DNA from: Candidatus Zhuqueibacterota bacterium
GTDB taxonomy: Bacteria; Zhuqueibacterota; Zhuqueibacteria; Residuimicrobiales; Residuimicrobiaceae
Direction: 5' to 3'
DNA: 6,809 bases
Assembly: GCA_016934435.1 (NCBI GenBank)
Contig: JAFGSU010000469.1
Coordinates: forward strand, 1-6,809
A program made the position numbers and the translations under genes. The notes under the pieces were generated by a model. The model was not told the origin of the DNA. It searched no databases and saw only the letters and a program-made list of their open reading frames with translations. Positions 1-5,043 of this stretch are shown here, piece after piece (the stretch's first letter is position 1; every line of letters starts with the position of its first letter).

Positions 1-108
1 GATCTGAGTAAGAAAATGGTAAAATGGGAACTGCTCCACGATTTCAACCTGCCTCATAGGGCTTCTAATGGAAAAACTGCTTATGAAGCTATCAGGAATA
101 TGTCATAA
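1..108 (+). CDS. Integrase-core (DDE) transposase, C-terminal end only
   Basis: Frame 1 is open from the window edge to a double stop (TAA TAA, 106-111) and gives 35 residues. They include KWELLHDFNLPHRASNGKT followed by AYEAI. This matches the C-terminal signature of rve-type transposases of the IS3/IS481 kind, where an aromatic/His-Arg-Pro-His segment is followed by 'xGKTPYE'. In the canonical family this tail follows the last Glu of the DDE triad; the catalytic part lies outside the window. No terminal inverted repeat can be assigned because the left end of the element is not visible. It is not possible to tell whether the complete gene is intact. The family (IS3 versus IS481) is uncertain; the integrase-core assignment is fairly firm. 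Confidence 0.75.
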   Translation, partial: DLSKKMVKWELLHDFNLPHRASNGKTAYEAIRNMS

Positions 109-332
109 TAAGGTCAAAAATGGTCTTAAAACGCATGATTTATCACATTTTTAATTTAAACAAAATCAGAAGTGTCTTTTCGAGAATTCTCTGCATTTCC
201 AATGATGTGCCCTCTGCTCTATAGAAAATACATACGATTGACGGCTCAGTCAACTACTCAAAGGATTGAAAAGAGAGTTAGTCCACGGTAATGAGGGGCT
301 AATTAAGGCTTTCATCATAGCGCTGAGGAATT

Positions 333-986
333 TTATGGCAAATCTGTTCTATTGGCGAAGATGGCCAAATCCAGTCGAGTGCGCAGGGCGAGTTTTTCCA
401 ACGTGTTATGAACGTGACTCTTGACTGTATCGACCGCAATGTTGAGTTCACTGCCGATCTCTTTGTTGCTCATCCCCCTCGCAATGAGGCCCATTACATC
501 CTGCTCCCGCTTGGTCAATTTGACTGCCTTCATCAGGCTAGTTTGCTTGCCGGTTTGAATTGCGAACTTGACGATATGCGAGAACAGCGATTCGGCCAAA
601 GGGGGTGGAAGTATCTTCTTTCCTTCGGCAACCGACCGGATTGTGTGCAGAAAATCTTCAATGGTTGCATCCTTGAGGATGAAGCCGGAAATCCCCGCCT
701 GCACGAATTCAATGACTTCGGCCTGCACCGGAATGAGATCCATCACCACAATCTCGGCTTTCGGATACCCTTGTTTTATTAGCTCCGCAATCTTCAAGCT
801 GTTCTGAGTACCTAAACCCAGATCCAGGAGGACAACTTGCGGATTGATTTTCTTTGCTTTTTCAAGGGCATCGCCATTGCCAGTTGCCGATACTACTTTG
901 ATATCCTGCTGTTCATTGAGCATGGCCGCTATGCCTTCGCGCAGAAGACGATTATCCTCTATCAAGAGCACTCGGATTTGCGGCAT
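333..986 (-). CDS. NarL/FixJ-family response regulator with atypical receiver
   Basis: A 217-aa two-domain regulator that binds DNA in the cytoplasm. Residues 4-120 form a receiver: acidic pocket E10/D11, phospho-acceptor D55 in VVLLD, and conserved Lys K105 in FILKD. Residues 155-217 form a LuxR-type helix-turn-helix (LTKREQDVMGLIARGMSNKE, then TVKSHV). Length and order are typical of the NarL/FixJ class. The start is set at 986, not at an in-frame ATG 36 nt upstream, because AAGGAGGAAT lies just before it and the receiver begins directly at MPQIRVLL. Two receiver residues are unusual: the switch Thr/Ser at the end of beta-4 aligns with D83 (VVMDL), and the Pro usually four residues after the acceptor is G59. 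No sensor kinase is in the window, so it is an orphan here. Signal and targets cannot be inferred. Confidence 0.92.
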   Translation of the reverse strand: MPQIRVLLIEDNRLLREGIAAMLNEQQDIKVVSATGNGDALEKAKKINPQVVLLDLGLGTQNSLKIAELIKQGYPKAEIVVMDLIPVQAEVIEFVQAGISGFILKDATIEDFLHTIRSVAEGKKILPPPLAESLFSHIVKFAIQTGKQTSLMKAVKLTKREQDVMGLIARGMSNKEIGSELNIAVDTVKSHVHNTLEKLALRTRLDLAIFANRTDLP

Positions 987-990
987 GGTG

Positions 991-1000
991 ATTCCTCCTT
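991..1000 (-). promoter_or_regulatory. Shine-Dalgarno fixing the regulator start
   Basis: On the minus strand AAGGAGGAAT lies 4 nt before the ATG at 986. It is a near-perfect anti-16S match and is the reason for preferring the 217-aa form over the 229-aa form that starts 36 nt upstream. Confidence 0.85.
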
Positions 1001-1025
1001 TTTTAAGTGAGAAATATGCCAATTA

Positions 1026-1054
1026 AAAATATAAAAATTTCAAAACCATGTCAA
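1026..1054 (-). promoter_or_regulatory. Sigma70-like promoter for the response regulator
   Basis: The minus strand shows a perfect -35 hexamer TTGACA (1049-1054). It is followed by TATTTT at 17-bp spacing (1026-1031) or TATATT at 15-bp spacing (1028-1033). The spacer is A/T-rich. Transcription would begin near 1018-1020, giving a leader of about 30 nt that contains the strong Shine-Dalgarno. The position fits the regulator gene well. This is a motif match only. Confidence 0.6.
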
Positions 1055-1365
1055 GCCCATTGATAGACTCGCCGTGCTTTTCCTAATATATGTCACACCC
1101 GCCTCTCATTAGTCAAATTACAATGGTGCACTAAAGTGCGCATAACCTCATCCCGGATAGTAGCTTAGCAGCGCGCTAAAAACGGTAATGAAGGGGAGAT
1201 GCCAAATTAATATCTACGTCGAGCGCGCGCCGCCTGAAACTTCCTTATCAGAACTTCGCATATATTCTAGAGTATTCGGCAATATTTTAATGGAACACAC
1301 GGCTGTGACCACCCCAAATTAGACGTCAATGCATGAATTTCAGTAAATGATAAAGAGTCGATAAC

Positions 1366-1392
1366 AAAATGGAGGTGGGGGAATCGAACCCC
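1366..1392 (-). repeat. 27-bp direct repeat, copy A (putative att site, tmRNA 3'-end sequence)
   Basis: This 27-bp segment is identical to 2739-2765. Read on the minus strand it contains GGGGTTCGATTCCCCC followed by ACCTCCA, the T-arm and 3' acceptor strand typical of a tmRNA gene, then ATTTT. In this copy the homology stops abruptly inside the T-stem, where the other copy continues with another G and GGAC. That is what is expected when a site-specific recombination crossover occurs in a tRNA/tmRNA 3' end. The sequence on its high-coordinate side (1393 onward) would then be element DNA. Confidence 0.7.
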
Positions 1393-1426
1393 ATACTCGC
1401 GTTGTGGCACAAAGACTTACACCATA

Positions 1427-1459
1427 TTGTGACCAAATTGTGACCAAATTGTGACCACT
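1427..1459 (+). repeat. Three tandem 11-bp repeats, TTGTGACCAAA
   Basis: Units at 1427-1437 and 1438-1448 are identical (TTGTGACCAAA). The third, 1449-1459, is TTGTGACCACT. The period of 11 bp is about one helical turn, so any bound protein would line up on one DNA face. The array begins 35 bp from the left 27-bp direct repeat. Further TGTGACCA copies in the same orientation occur at 1304-1311 and 2658-2665. Known tyrosine recombinases use short direct repeats flanking their core sites (arm-type sites). That role is inferred here. Confidence 0.65.
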
Positions 1460-1483
1460 TTTTGGGGCCCATAAGGGTGGTCA
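1452..1483 (-). repeat. Inverted repeat overlapping the stop codon of the TPR/barrel gene
   Basis: TGACCAC (1452-1458) and GTGGTCA (1477-1483) form perfect 7-bp arms around an 18-nt spacer containing GGGGCCC. On the minus strand the right-hand arm begins with the TGA stop codon of the upstream gene. It could form a hairpin that stabilises or ends the message, but there is no U-run after it, so an intrinsic terminator is not well supported. It also includes part of the third 11-bp repeat, so the pairing may be a by-product of that array. Confidence 0.4.
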
Positions 1484-2512
1484 ATTGGAAGAGATGCCGA
1501 TGGAAATTTGAAGCAGATTTGGATCAAGCGAGCTGTATGGATGAATGTAGCCCGCGAAGACAGTCGCCGTGATCGCCCCAATGTTCCTTCGCCCGCTCAG
1601 TCCGAGATTAATCCCAAGAACCGAAGACTTCCGGGTGCTGCCTGAGTACTGATCATCGTTCGGGTCTGTTAGAATAATCTCATAATAACCCAGTCCAACG
1701 CCGAAGTCTACAGACGTGGAACGAGACACTTCTGCACTAATGATAGCACTCATGCTGAATCCGGAAACGGCAAGGTGCCGGGGTGCCGAAGCATCACCAA
1801 GTGAGTTTCCATAGAACCGAGAGTAGATTCCTTCCAGTCTGGCACCCAACCAGTGTCTGTCAAGCAAATAGGATAAGTAGCCACTAAATACTGTTCCAGT
1901 CTTTGGCGTACGCGATCTACCTGTAGCAATAGCTAACCCAGAAGATAACCCGAATTTGATCGCGCTGCGGGAGATCTTGATCACAGGCTCTTCAGCCCAA
2001 ATCGCTTCCGAATCGACGACACTCGACTGCGCAAGAGAGTCTGAATCAGTATGGACTAGCGAAGATATGTTTGAAGACGGTGGCCTGTCTTCAACCAAAC
2101 TAGTGTCCCCACTAATACAAGCTATTGCTTTCATCTCGGATTCAGATCTTGTGATGAAGCTCTGTATCTCCTGGCTCTGAGGATTTATCTTGAGAGCCTT
2201 GCGCCAAACATCAATTGCATCAGTATAACGCGACAATCCATAGTATTCGATTCCCACAAATCGGTAGCATGTGAACAACATGCTTCGCGCGCTTTCATGA
2301 GCAGGATGAGAAGCAATCACTTCTTCAAAAAGCTCCGCAGCTCGAAGCAGCTCACCGGCTTCAAATAGGACTCGCCCACTCTCGAACTTCTCATCAATAT
2401 CCTTTTGTTCTTGACACCATGCAGATGGACTAAAGAGTGCCAGCAGAAGAATAAAAAGAACTAGTAAATGCACAGTTCTATTCATTCCAGGGAAGTTGAT
2501 GATTCTTGGCAT
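1481..2512 (-). CDS. Secreted TPR protein with putative C-terminal outer-membrane beta-barrel
   Basis: A 343-aa envelope protein of unrecognised family. Met10 opens a classic signal peptide (MNRT, then hydrophobic LLVLFILLLALF, ending SAWC before QEQ). Trp before the Cys argues against a lipobox, so ordinary signal peptidase cleavage near residue 33 is more likely. Residues about 40-73 and 81-114 read as two TPR units (for example YTDAIDVWRKALKINP). A Ser/Asp-rich linker covers about 130-175. Residues about 183-343 alternate hydrophobic/polar in short strands ending LLQISIGISSN, as in small outer-membrane barrels, though without a terminal Phe. The start may be Met1 (2512) or Met10 (2485); neither has a clear Shine-Dalgarno, and in-frame stops lie just upstream of Met1. 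It is the only gene between the two 27-bp repeats, suggesting cargo of a mobile element. Scaffold or surface function is inference. Confidence 0.7.
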   Translation of the reverse strand: MPRIINFPGMNRTVHLLVLFILLLALFSPSAWCQEQKDIDEKFESGRVLFEAGELLRAAELFEEVIASHPAHESARSMLFTCYRFVGIEYYGLSRYTDAIDVWRKALKINPQSQEIQSFITRSESEMKAIACISGDTSLVEDRPPSSNISSLVHTDSDSLAQSSVVDSEAIWAEEPVIKISRSAIKFGLSSGLAIATGRSRTPKTGTVFSGYLSYLLDRHWLGARLEGIYSRFYGNSLGDASAPRHLAVSGFSMSAIISAEVSRSTSVDFGVGLGYYEIILTDPNDDQYSGSTRKSSVLGINLGLSGRRNIGAITATVFAGYIHPYSSLDPNLLQISIGISSN

Positions 2513-2738
2513 ATACTATTAATCGGCATTTGGAGGTGATCGTTTGACCTGAACACCTTGCAGCTCGTCCAATCGGAAGGTAACCGAACTTACTGATGAC
2601 TATTCATCTGACGATCATCGCTACCAGAGGACATGAGCACAGTGCGCTTACAAACGCTGTGACCAAAACGGGATTTCGTTATTTGGTGTTATTAGGGGAT
2701 ATATCCCAAGCAGTTCCCGTAAATCGTTCCAGTACAAT

Positions 2739-2765
2739 AAAATGGAGGTGGGGGAATCGAACCCC
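2739..2765 (-). repeat. 27-bp direct repeat, copy B (putative att site)
   Basis: This copy is identical to 1366-1392 over 27 bp and lies 1373 bp away in the same orientation. It keeps more of the parent RNA gene: the minus-strand sequence continues upstream with the fifth G of the T-stem and GGAC. It is therefore the copy closer to the original target gene. The two copies enclose the TPR/barrel gene. Confidence 0.7.
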
Positions 2766-2772
2766 CGTCCAA
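2743..2772 (-). pseudogene. tmRNA (ssrA) 3'-terminal fragment
   Basis: The minus strand reads TTGGAC, GGGGG TTCGATT CCCCC, then ACCTCC and A. This is the T-arm, acceptor 3' strand and discriminator expected at the end of a tmRNA, where GGAC(G/C)GGGTTCGA is characteristic. One C between T-stem and acceptor is missing compared with the usual CACCTCCA ending, and no 5' partner GGGGGTG or TTCGAC box exists upstream. A complete tRNA-Gln lies 117 bp from it, leaving no room for a roughly 350-nt tmRNA. It is therefore a remnant left by integration events, not a working gene. A tRNA origin is less likely but possible. Confidence 0.6.
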
Positions 2773-2889
2773 TCTATTATACATTGAATTTTGTCGAGTT
2801 ATATTAGTGATAGTGCTGTACGCTTAAAACAAGGCTGATGTGAATTACCGTAAGTCATTGTATTATAGTGTCTTACGCAGATTTATTTA

Positions 2890-2960
2890 CTGGGCGACAG
2901 GGATTCGAACCCCGATTATACGGTCCAGAGCCGCATGTCCTGCCGTTGGACGATCGCCCA
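2890..2960 (-). tRNA. tRNA-Gln (anticodon CUG)
   Basis: A full 71-nt cloverleaf can be folded. The acceptor is TGGGCGA with TCGCCCA (7 bp, first pair U1-A72) and discriminator G73. The D-stem is GTCC/GGAC. The anticodon stem TGCGG/CCGTA has loop CTCTGGA, so the anticodon is CUG, reading CAG (Gln). The T-arm is CGGGG-TTCGAAT-CCCTG, with one G-U pair. The variable loop is 4 nt. U1-A72 and G73 are known bacterial tRNA-Gln features. The 3' CCA is not encoded (TAAATAAAT follows), so it must be added by nucleotidyltransferase. The gene lies 80 bp downstream of the gltX operon on the same strand. Confidence 0.95.
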
Positions 2961-2971
2961 GTGAAACGTGG

Positions 2972-3000
2972 AAATTAATATGAAGTACCTGTTTTGTCAA
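2972..3000 (-). promoter_or_regulatory. Possible promoter for tRNA-Gln
   Basis: The minus strand has a perfect TTGACA (2995-3000) in the gap between the 57-aa gene and the tRNA. At 17-bp spacing the -10 would be TAATTT (2972-2977), a weak match; TATTAA at 14 bp is the alternative. A start near 2965 would sit just before the tRNA 5' end (2960), a typical arrangement. The -10 is the weak part of the call. Confidence 0.45.
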
Positions 3001-3040
3001 GCACTTGCTGTAAAAGATTTCGGTCGATTTTTATTTCCGT

Positions 3041-3214
3041 TTACTCTGAATCCTCCAAAAGCTTTTTAAGTTCCTTCTTTTTTTTCTTGAGCTGCTTGTA
3101 GATATGATCCTTCTTGTTTTTGTCGAAGATCGCCTCTTTGCCGCTGCGTTCAAACTGGATCTCCAAATTCTCGATCTCGTTTTGGAGTTTCTCAATCTTT
3201 TTTTCGTCAACCAT
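3041..3214 (-). CDS. Small Lys/Glu-rich coiled-coil protein, 57 aa
   Basis: A short gene with ATG at 3214 and TAA at 3041. The product starts MVDEKKIEKLQNEIENLEIQ and ends ELKKLLEDSE. Leu/Ile residues recur at heptad-like spacing in residues 6-20 and again near 39-53, with a central FERSGKEAIFDKNKKDHIYK break, so an antiparallel helical hairpin or coiled coil is likely. About half of the residues are charged. AGAGGA lies about 9 nt before the start and overlaps the end of gltX, whose stop codon is only 12 bp away, so translation is probably coupled. I do not recognise the family. A run of eight A residues in the coding strand gives KKKKK and is a possible slippage site. Coding status rests on the Shine-Dalgarno, operon position and regular composition. 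Confidence 0.7.
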   Translation of the reverse strand: MVDEKKIEKLQNEIENLEIQFERSGKEAIFDKNKKDHIYKQLKKKKKELKKLLEDSE

Positions 3215-3226
3215 CACAATAATCCT

Positions 3227-4672
3227 CTATGAAAGTGACCTTATATATTCTATCGCTCTTGTAAGTCTTTTATCCACTTCAGGATGGCCGACCAGCTCGA
3301 CTATTTCAAACAGTCCCGGGCCGCCGGTACGACCGGTCAGGGCCAGCCGGATCGGATGGATCAGGTCGGCCGGGTTGAGGCCGAATTTCTCGGCTTTCTC
3401 CCTGACTATATTTTCGGCAGTATCCTTTTTTAATTCATAGTCTTTGCTGAATTCAAGCCTGACCTCCTCCAGCTTATCCGCCAGACCATCAGCCATAAAG
3501 CGTTTTTTGACCCCCTTGGGATCATACTCGAAATCCCCCTTGAAAAAGTAGCTGCCATTGTCGGCGAATTCCTGCAGAGTACCACATCTTTCCTTGAGAT
3601 TTTCCACCACCCGCATCAGCCACTGCCATCTGGTCTCGATCCAGTATTTGGTGGCCAGATCATCCTTGATCAGAAAGGGCGCGATCAGCTGCACCAGGGT
3701 ATGATTGTCCAGGGCCATGAGATACTGGCTGTTCATCCAGGTCAGCTTGACCGGGTCGAAGATGCAGTTGTTGGGGTTGATGCCGGAGAAATCAAACGCC
3801 TCAAGCATCTCCTCCATAGTCATAATCTCGCGGCCGTCCTTGGGAGACCAGCCCAGAAGAGCCAGGCTATTTAAGAGAGCCTCGGGAAGATAGCCCTCAT
3901 CCCGATACTCGGTGACCGATTTATCCCCCTTGCGTTTGGAGACCTTGGAACGGTCCGGCCGCAGGATCAGTGGCAGATGCGTGAAGACCGGCAGGGGTTC
4001 ATCCAGCGCCTTGTAAATCTCGATCTGCTTGAAGGTGTTGGCGATATGATCGTTGCCACGGATAATATGGCTGATCTTCATATCGATATCATCGATAACC
4101 ACGGCAAAATTATAAATCGGGCTGCCGTCGGTGCGAACTATGATAAAATCATCCAATTCTTCATATTGTTTGGTCAGGTCGCCGTAGACCTCATCCGTGA
4201 ATTTGGCCTCGCCCCCGGTGGGGAGCTTGATCCTGACCGTGAATTTTTTACCCGCCTTAAGATTGGCCCGGACCTCATCCTCGCTCAAATCGCGGCAGGC
4301 GCGGTCATAGGTGTAATTCTGTTTATTTTTCTGGGCTTCCTCGCGTTTGCTGTCGAGTTCCTCGGGTGTGCAGAAACAGCGATAGGCCTTTTTCTCCTTC
4401 AGGAGCTTTTCCACATAGGGGGGGTAAAGATCAAACCTTTTAGACTGATAATAGGGACCTTCATCCCAGTCGATTTTCAGCCATTTCAGACATTCCAGGA
4501 TGATATCGACCATTTCCTGCGAGGATTTTTCGAGATTGGTGTCCTCGATTCTAAGAATGGATTTGCCACCTTTGGCACGGGCATAGAGAAAGTTGAAAAT
4601 CGCCGTGCGCGCGGTTCCGACATGAAAATAGCCGGTTGGCGAGGGCGCGATGCGTACCCGAATTTCTTTCAT
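3227..4672 (-). CDS. gltX: Glutamyl-tRNA synthetase (class I)
   Basis: A 481-aa cytoplasmic enzyme that activates glutamate with ATP and loads it on tRNA-Glu, and in many bacteria also on tRNA-Gln. The class I signatures are present: APSPTGYFHVGTAR at 9-22 (HIGH box as HVGT, 17-20) and KVSKR at 243-247 (KMSKS box). RGNDHIANTFKQ at 205-216 and RLALTGRTGGPGLFE at 442-456 are family hallmarks. C99, C101, C126 and D128 align with the zinc site (Cys-Cys-Cys-His in the E. coli enzyme), here with Asp as last ligand. Length is normal. AGGAAAGGAA precedes the ATG by about 7 nt. It heads a short leftward operon with the 57-aa gene and has tRNA-Gln downstream. Whether it is discriminating cannot be read by eye. 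Confidence 0.97.
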   Translation of the reverse strand: MKEIRVRIAPSPTGYFHVGTARTAIFNFLYARAKGGKSILRIEDTNLEKSSQEMVDIILECLKWLKIDWDEGPYYQSKRFDLYPPYVEKLLKEKKAYRCFCTPEELDSKREEAQKNKQNYTYDRACRDLSEDEVRANLKAGKKFTVRIKLPTGGEAKFTDEVYGDLTKQYEELDDFIIVRTDGSPIYNFAVVIDDIDMKISHIIRGNDHIANTFKQIEIYKALDEPLPVFTHLPLILRPDRSKVSKRKGDKSVTEYRDEGYLPEALLNSLALLGWSPKDGREIMTMEEMLEAFDFSGINPNNCIFDPVKLTWMNSQYLMALDNHTLVQLIAPFLIKDDLATKYWIETRWQWLMRVVENLKERCGTLQEFADNGSYFFKGDFEYDPKGVKKRFMADGLADKLEEVRLEFSKDYELKKDTAENIVREKAEKFGLNPADLIHPIRLALTGRTGGPGLFEIVELVGHPEVDKRLTRAIEYIRSLS

Positions 4673-4693
4673 ATCTAATTCCTTTCCTGCTAG

Positions 4694-4722
4694 AGGATAT
4701 CATTGCCGGGCAGATATTGCAA
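4694..4722 (-). promoter_or_regulatory. Possible gltX promoter
   Basis: The minus strand shows TTGCAA (4717-4722), 17 bp, then TATCCT (4694-4699), placing transcription start about 15 nt before the gltX ATG. Both boxes deviate from consensus and such a short leader barely leaves room for the Shine-Dalgarno, so this is tentative. Confidence 0.3.
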
Positions 4723-4737
4723 GCATTTTTTAACATA

Positions 4738-4763
4738 TAGAGACATCTGTATTCTCGTCTCTA
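4738..4763. repeat. Inverted repeat TAGAGAC-N12-GTCTCTA upstream of gltX
   Basis: Perfect 7-bp arms (4738-4744 and 4757-4763) surround a 12-bp spacer. The structure lies 15 bp upstream of the candidate gltX -35 box and about 70 bp upstream of the divergent transporter promoter. This is a typical place for a dimeric regulator site. No family is recognisable from the half-site, and chance cannot be excluded in a gap of this size. Confidence 0.35.
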
Positions 4764-4833
4764 TCTCTTTTCCCGGAATAATATAGGTAAGTCCATGATT
4801 GGGCCATTTATTGCCGAATCGCGATTTAGTCTG

Positions 4834-4862
4834 TTGACAACAAAGTCGCAAAATACTAAATT
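4834..4862 (+). promoter_or_regulatory. Sigma70-like promoter for the SLC13 permease
   Basis: TTGACA (4834-4839), a 17-bp spacer and TAAATT (4857-4862) on the plus strand. This is the best promoter match in the gap and gives a leader of about 170-175 nt before the permease ATG, long enough to hold the hairpin at 4939-4969. Confidence 0.5.
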
Positions 4863-4938
4863 GGGGGCTATTGGATTTTAGAATTTTGCGTGGCAGAAAT
4901 CGCAATTATATGAGGCTCGCAATGGCCATTCACCCCAT

Positions 4939-4969
4939 ACCGGAATCATCCTTTTGGTATGGTTCCGAT
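4939..4969 (+). promoter_or_regulatory. Leader hairpin upstream of the permease
   Basis: ACCGGAATCAT (4939-4949) pairs with ATGGTTCCGAT (4959-4969) with one mismatch and one G-T wobble around a 9-nt loop, followed by a T-rich tract (TTCTTTCTA). A competing shorter stem, ATACC (4937-4941) with GGTAT (4956-4960), shares part of the same bases. This could be a terminator or attenuator in the permease leader. The T-run is interrupted, so strength is uncertain, and no known riboswitch consensus was recognised. Confidence 0.4.
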
Positions 4970-5043
4970 TTCTTTCTATCAACTAACCATTTTCATGATT
5001 TGGACAGGCGAACGTTCACGCAGTTTGTCTGTGAGGAGCAGTT

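Larger units (their letters stand above)
987..1480. other. Gene-free stretch, 494 bp, containing regulator promoter and left att-like repeat
   Basis: No convincing coding frame is present on either strand. From right to left it holds a tandem repeat array (1427-1459), the left copy of the 27-bp direct repeat (1366-1392), a lone TGTGACCA copy at 1304-1311, and the promoter of the leftward regulator gene (1026-1054). I saw nothing interpretable between about 1060 and 1300. That part could be degraded element sequence. Confidence 0.6.
2513..2889. other. Gene-free stretch, 377 bp, with right att-like repeat and tmRNA 3' fragment
   Basis: No credible gene is present. It contains a TGTGACCA copy (2658-2665), the right 27-bp direct repeat (2739-2765) with extra tmRNA-like bases up to about 2772, and an inverted repeat CGTAAG (2849-2854)/CTTACG (2872-2877) whose 17-bp spacer carries TATAAT on the minus strand (2862-2867). 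That TATAAT has no good -35 box at the usual distance. The 5' half of a tmRNA (GGGG-T-G start, TTCGAC box) is not found here. Confidence 0.6.
4673..5043. other. Divergent intergenic region, 371 bp, gltX / SLC13 permease
   Basis: This gap separates leftward gltX from the rightward permease. It holds the tentative gltX promoter, the TAGAGAC inverted repeat, a TTGACA promoter for the permease and a hairpin in that gene's leader. Short open frames on the minus strand here start at TTG or have no Shine-Dalgarno and resemble nothing, so I do not call a gene. Confidence 0.6.

Noticed and set aside
1126..1142. Small palindrome GCAC-TAAA-GTGC upstream of the regulator promoter
   Set aside because: Four-base arms are expected by chance, and it is about 80 bp upstream of the -35 box.
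283..1200. Shared ACGGTAATGA near 285 and 1182 on both sides of the regulator gene
   Set aside because: Only about 10 identical bases with loosely similar flanks. It is too short to claim a flanking duplication.
1300..2742. Circularly permuted (two-piece) tmRNA with its coding piece downstream of copy B
   Set aside because: No GGGG-TG...TTCGAC start or tag-like frame was found in the low-coordinate flank. The GGGGTGGTCAC near 1306 on the minus strand lacks the rest of the pattern.
2596..2787. Plus-strand 63-aa open frame
   Set aside because: It reads through the tmRNA-type fragment, giving KWRWGNRTPV, a typical false translation of that RNA sequence. No Shine-Dalgarno, and the composition is not protein-like.
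2743..3090. A complete tmRNA gene on the minus strand
   Set aside because: The 3' end fits, but the needed 350 nt contain a perfect tRNA-Gln and part of the 57-aa gene, and no tmRNA 5' end is present.
3977..4678. Plus-strand 233-aa open frame
   Set aside because: It lies wholly antisense to gltX, whose signatures are unmistakable. The long frame is a shadow of the gltX codon pattern.
4690..4905. Minus-strand 71-aa open frame upstream of gltX
   Set aside because: It begins at TTG without a Shine-Dalgarno, runs across the candidate promoters of both neighbours and resembles no known family.
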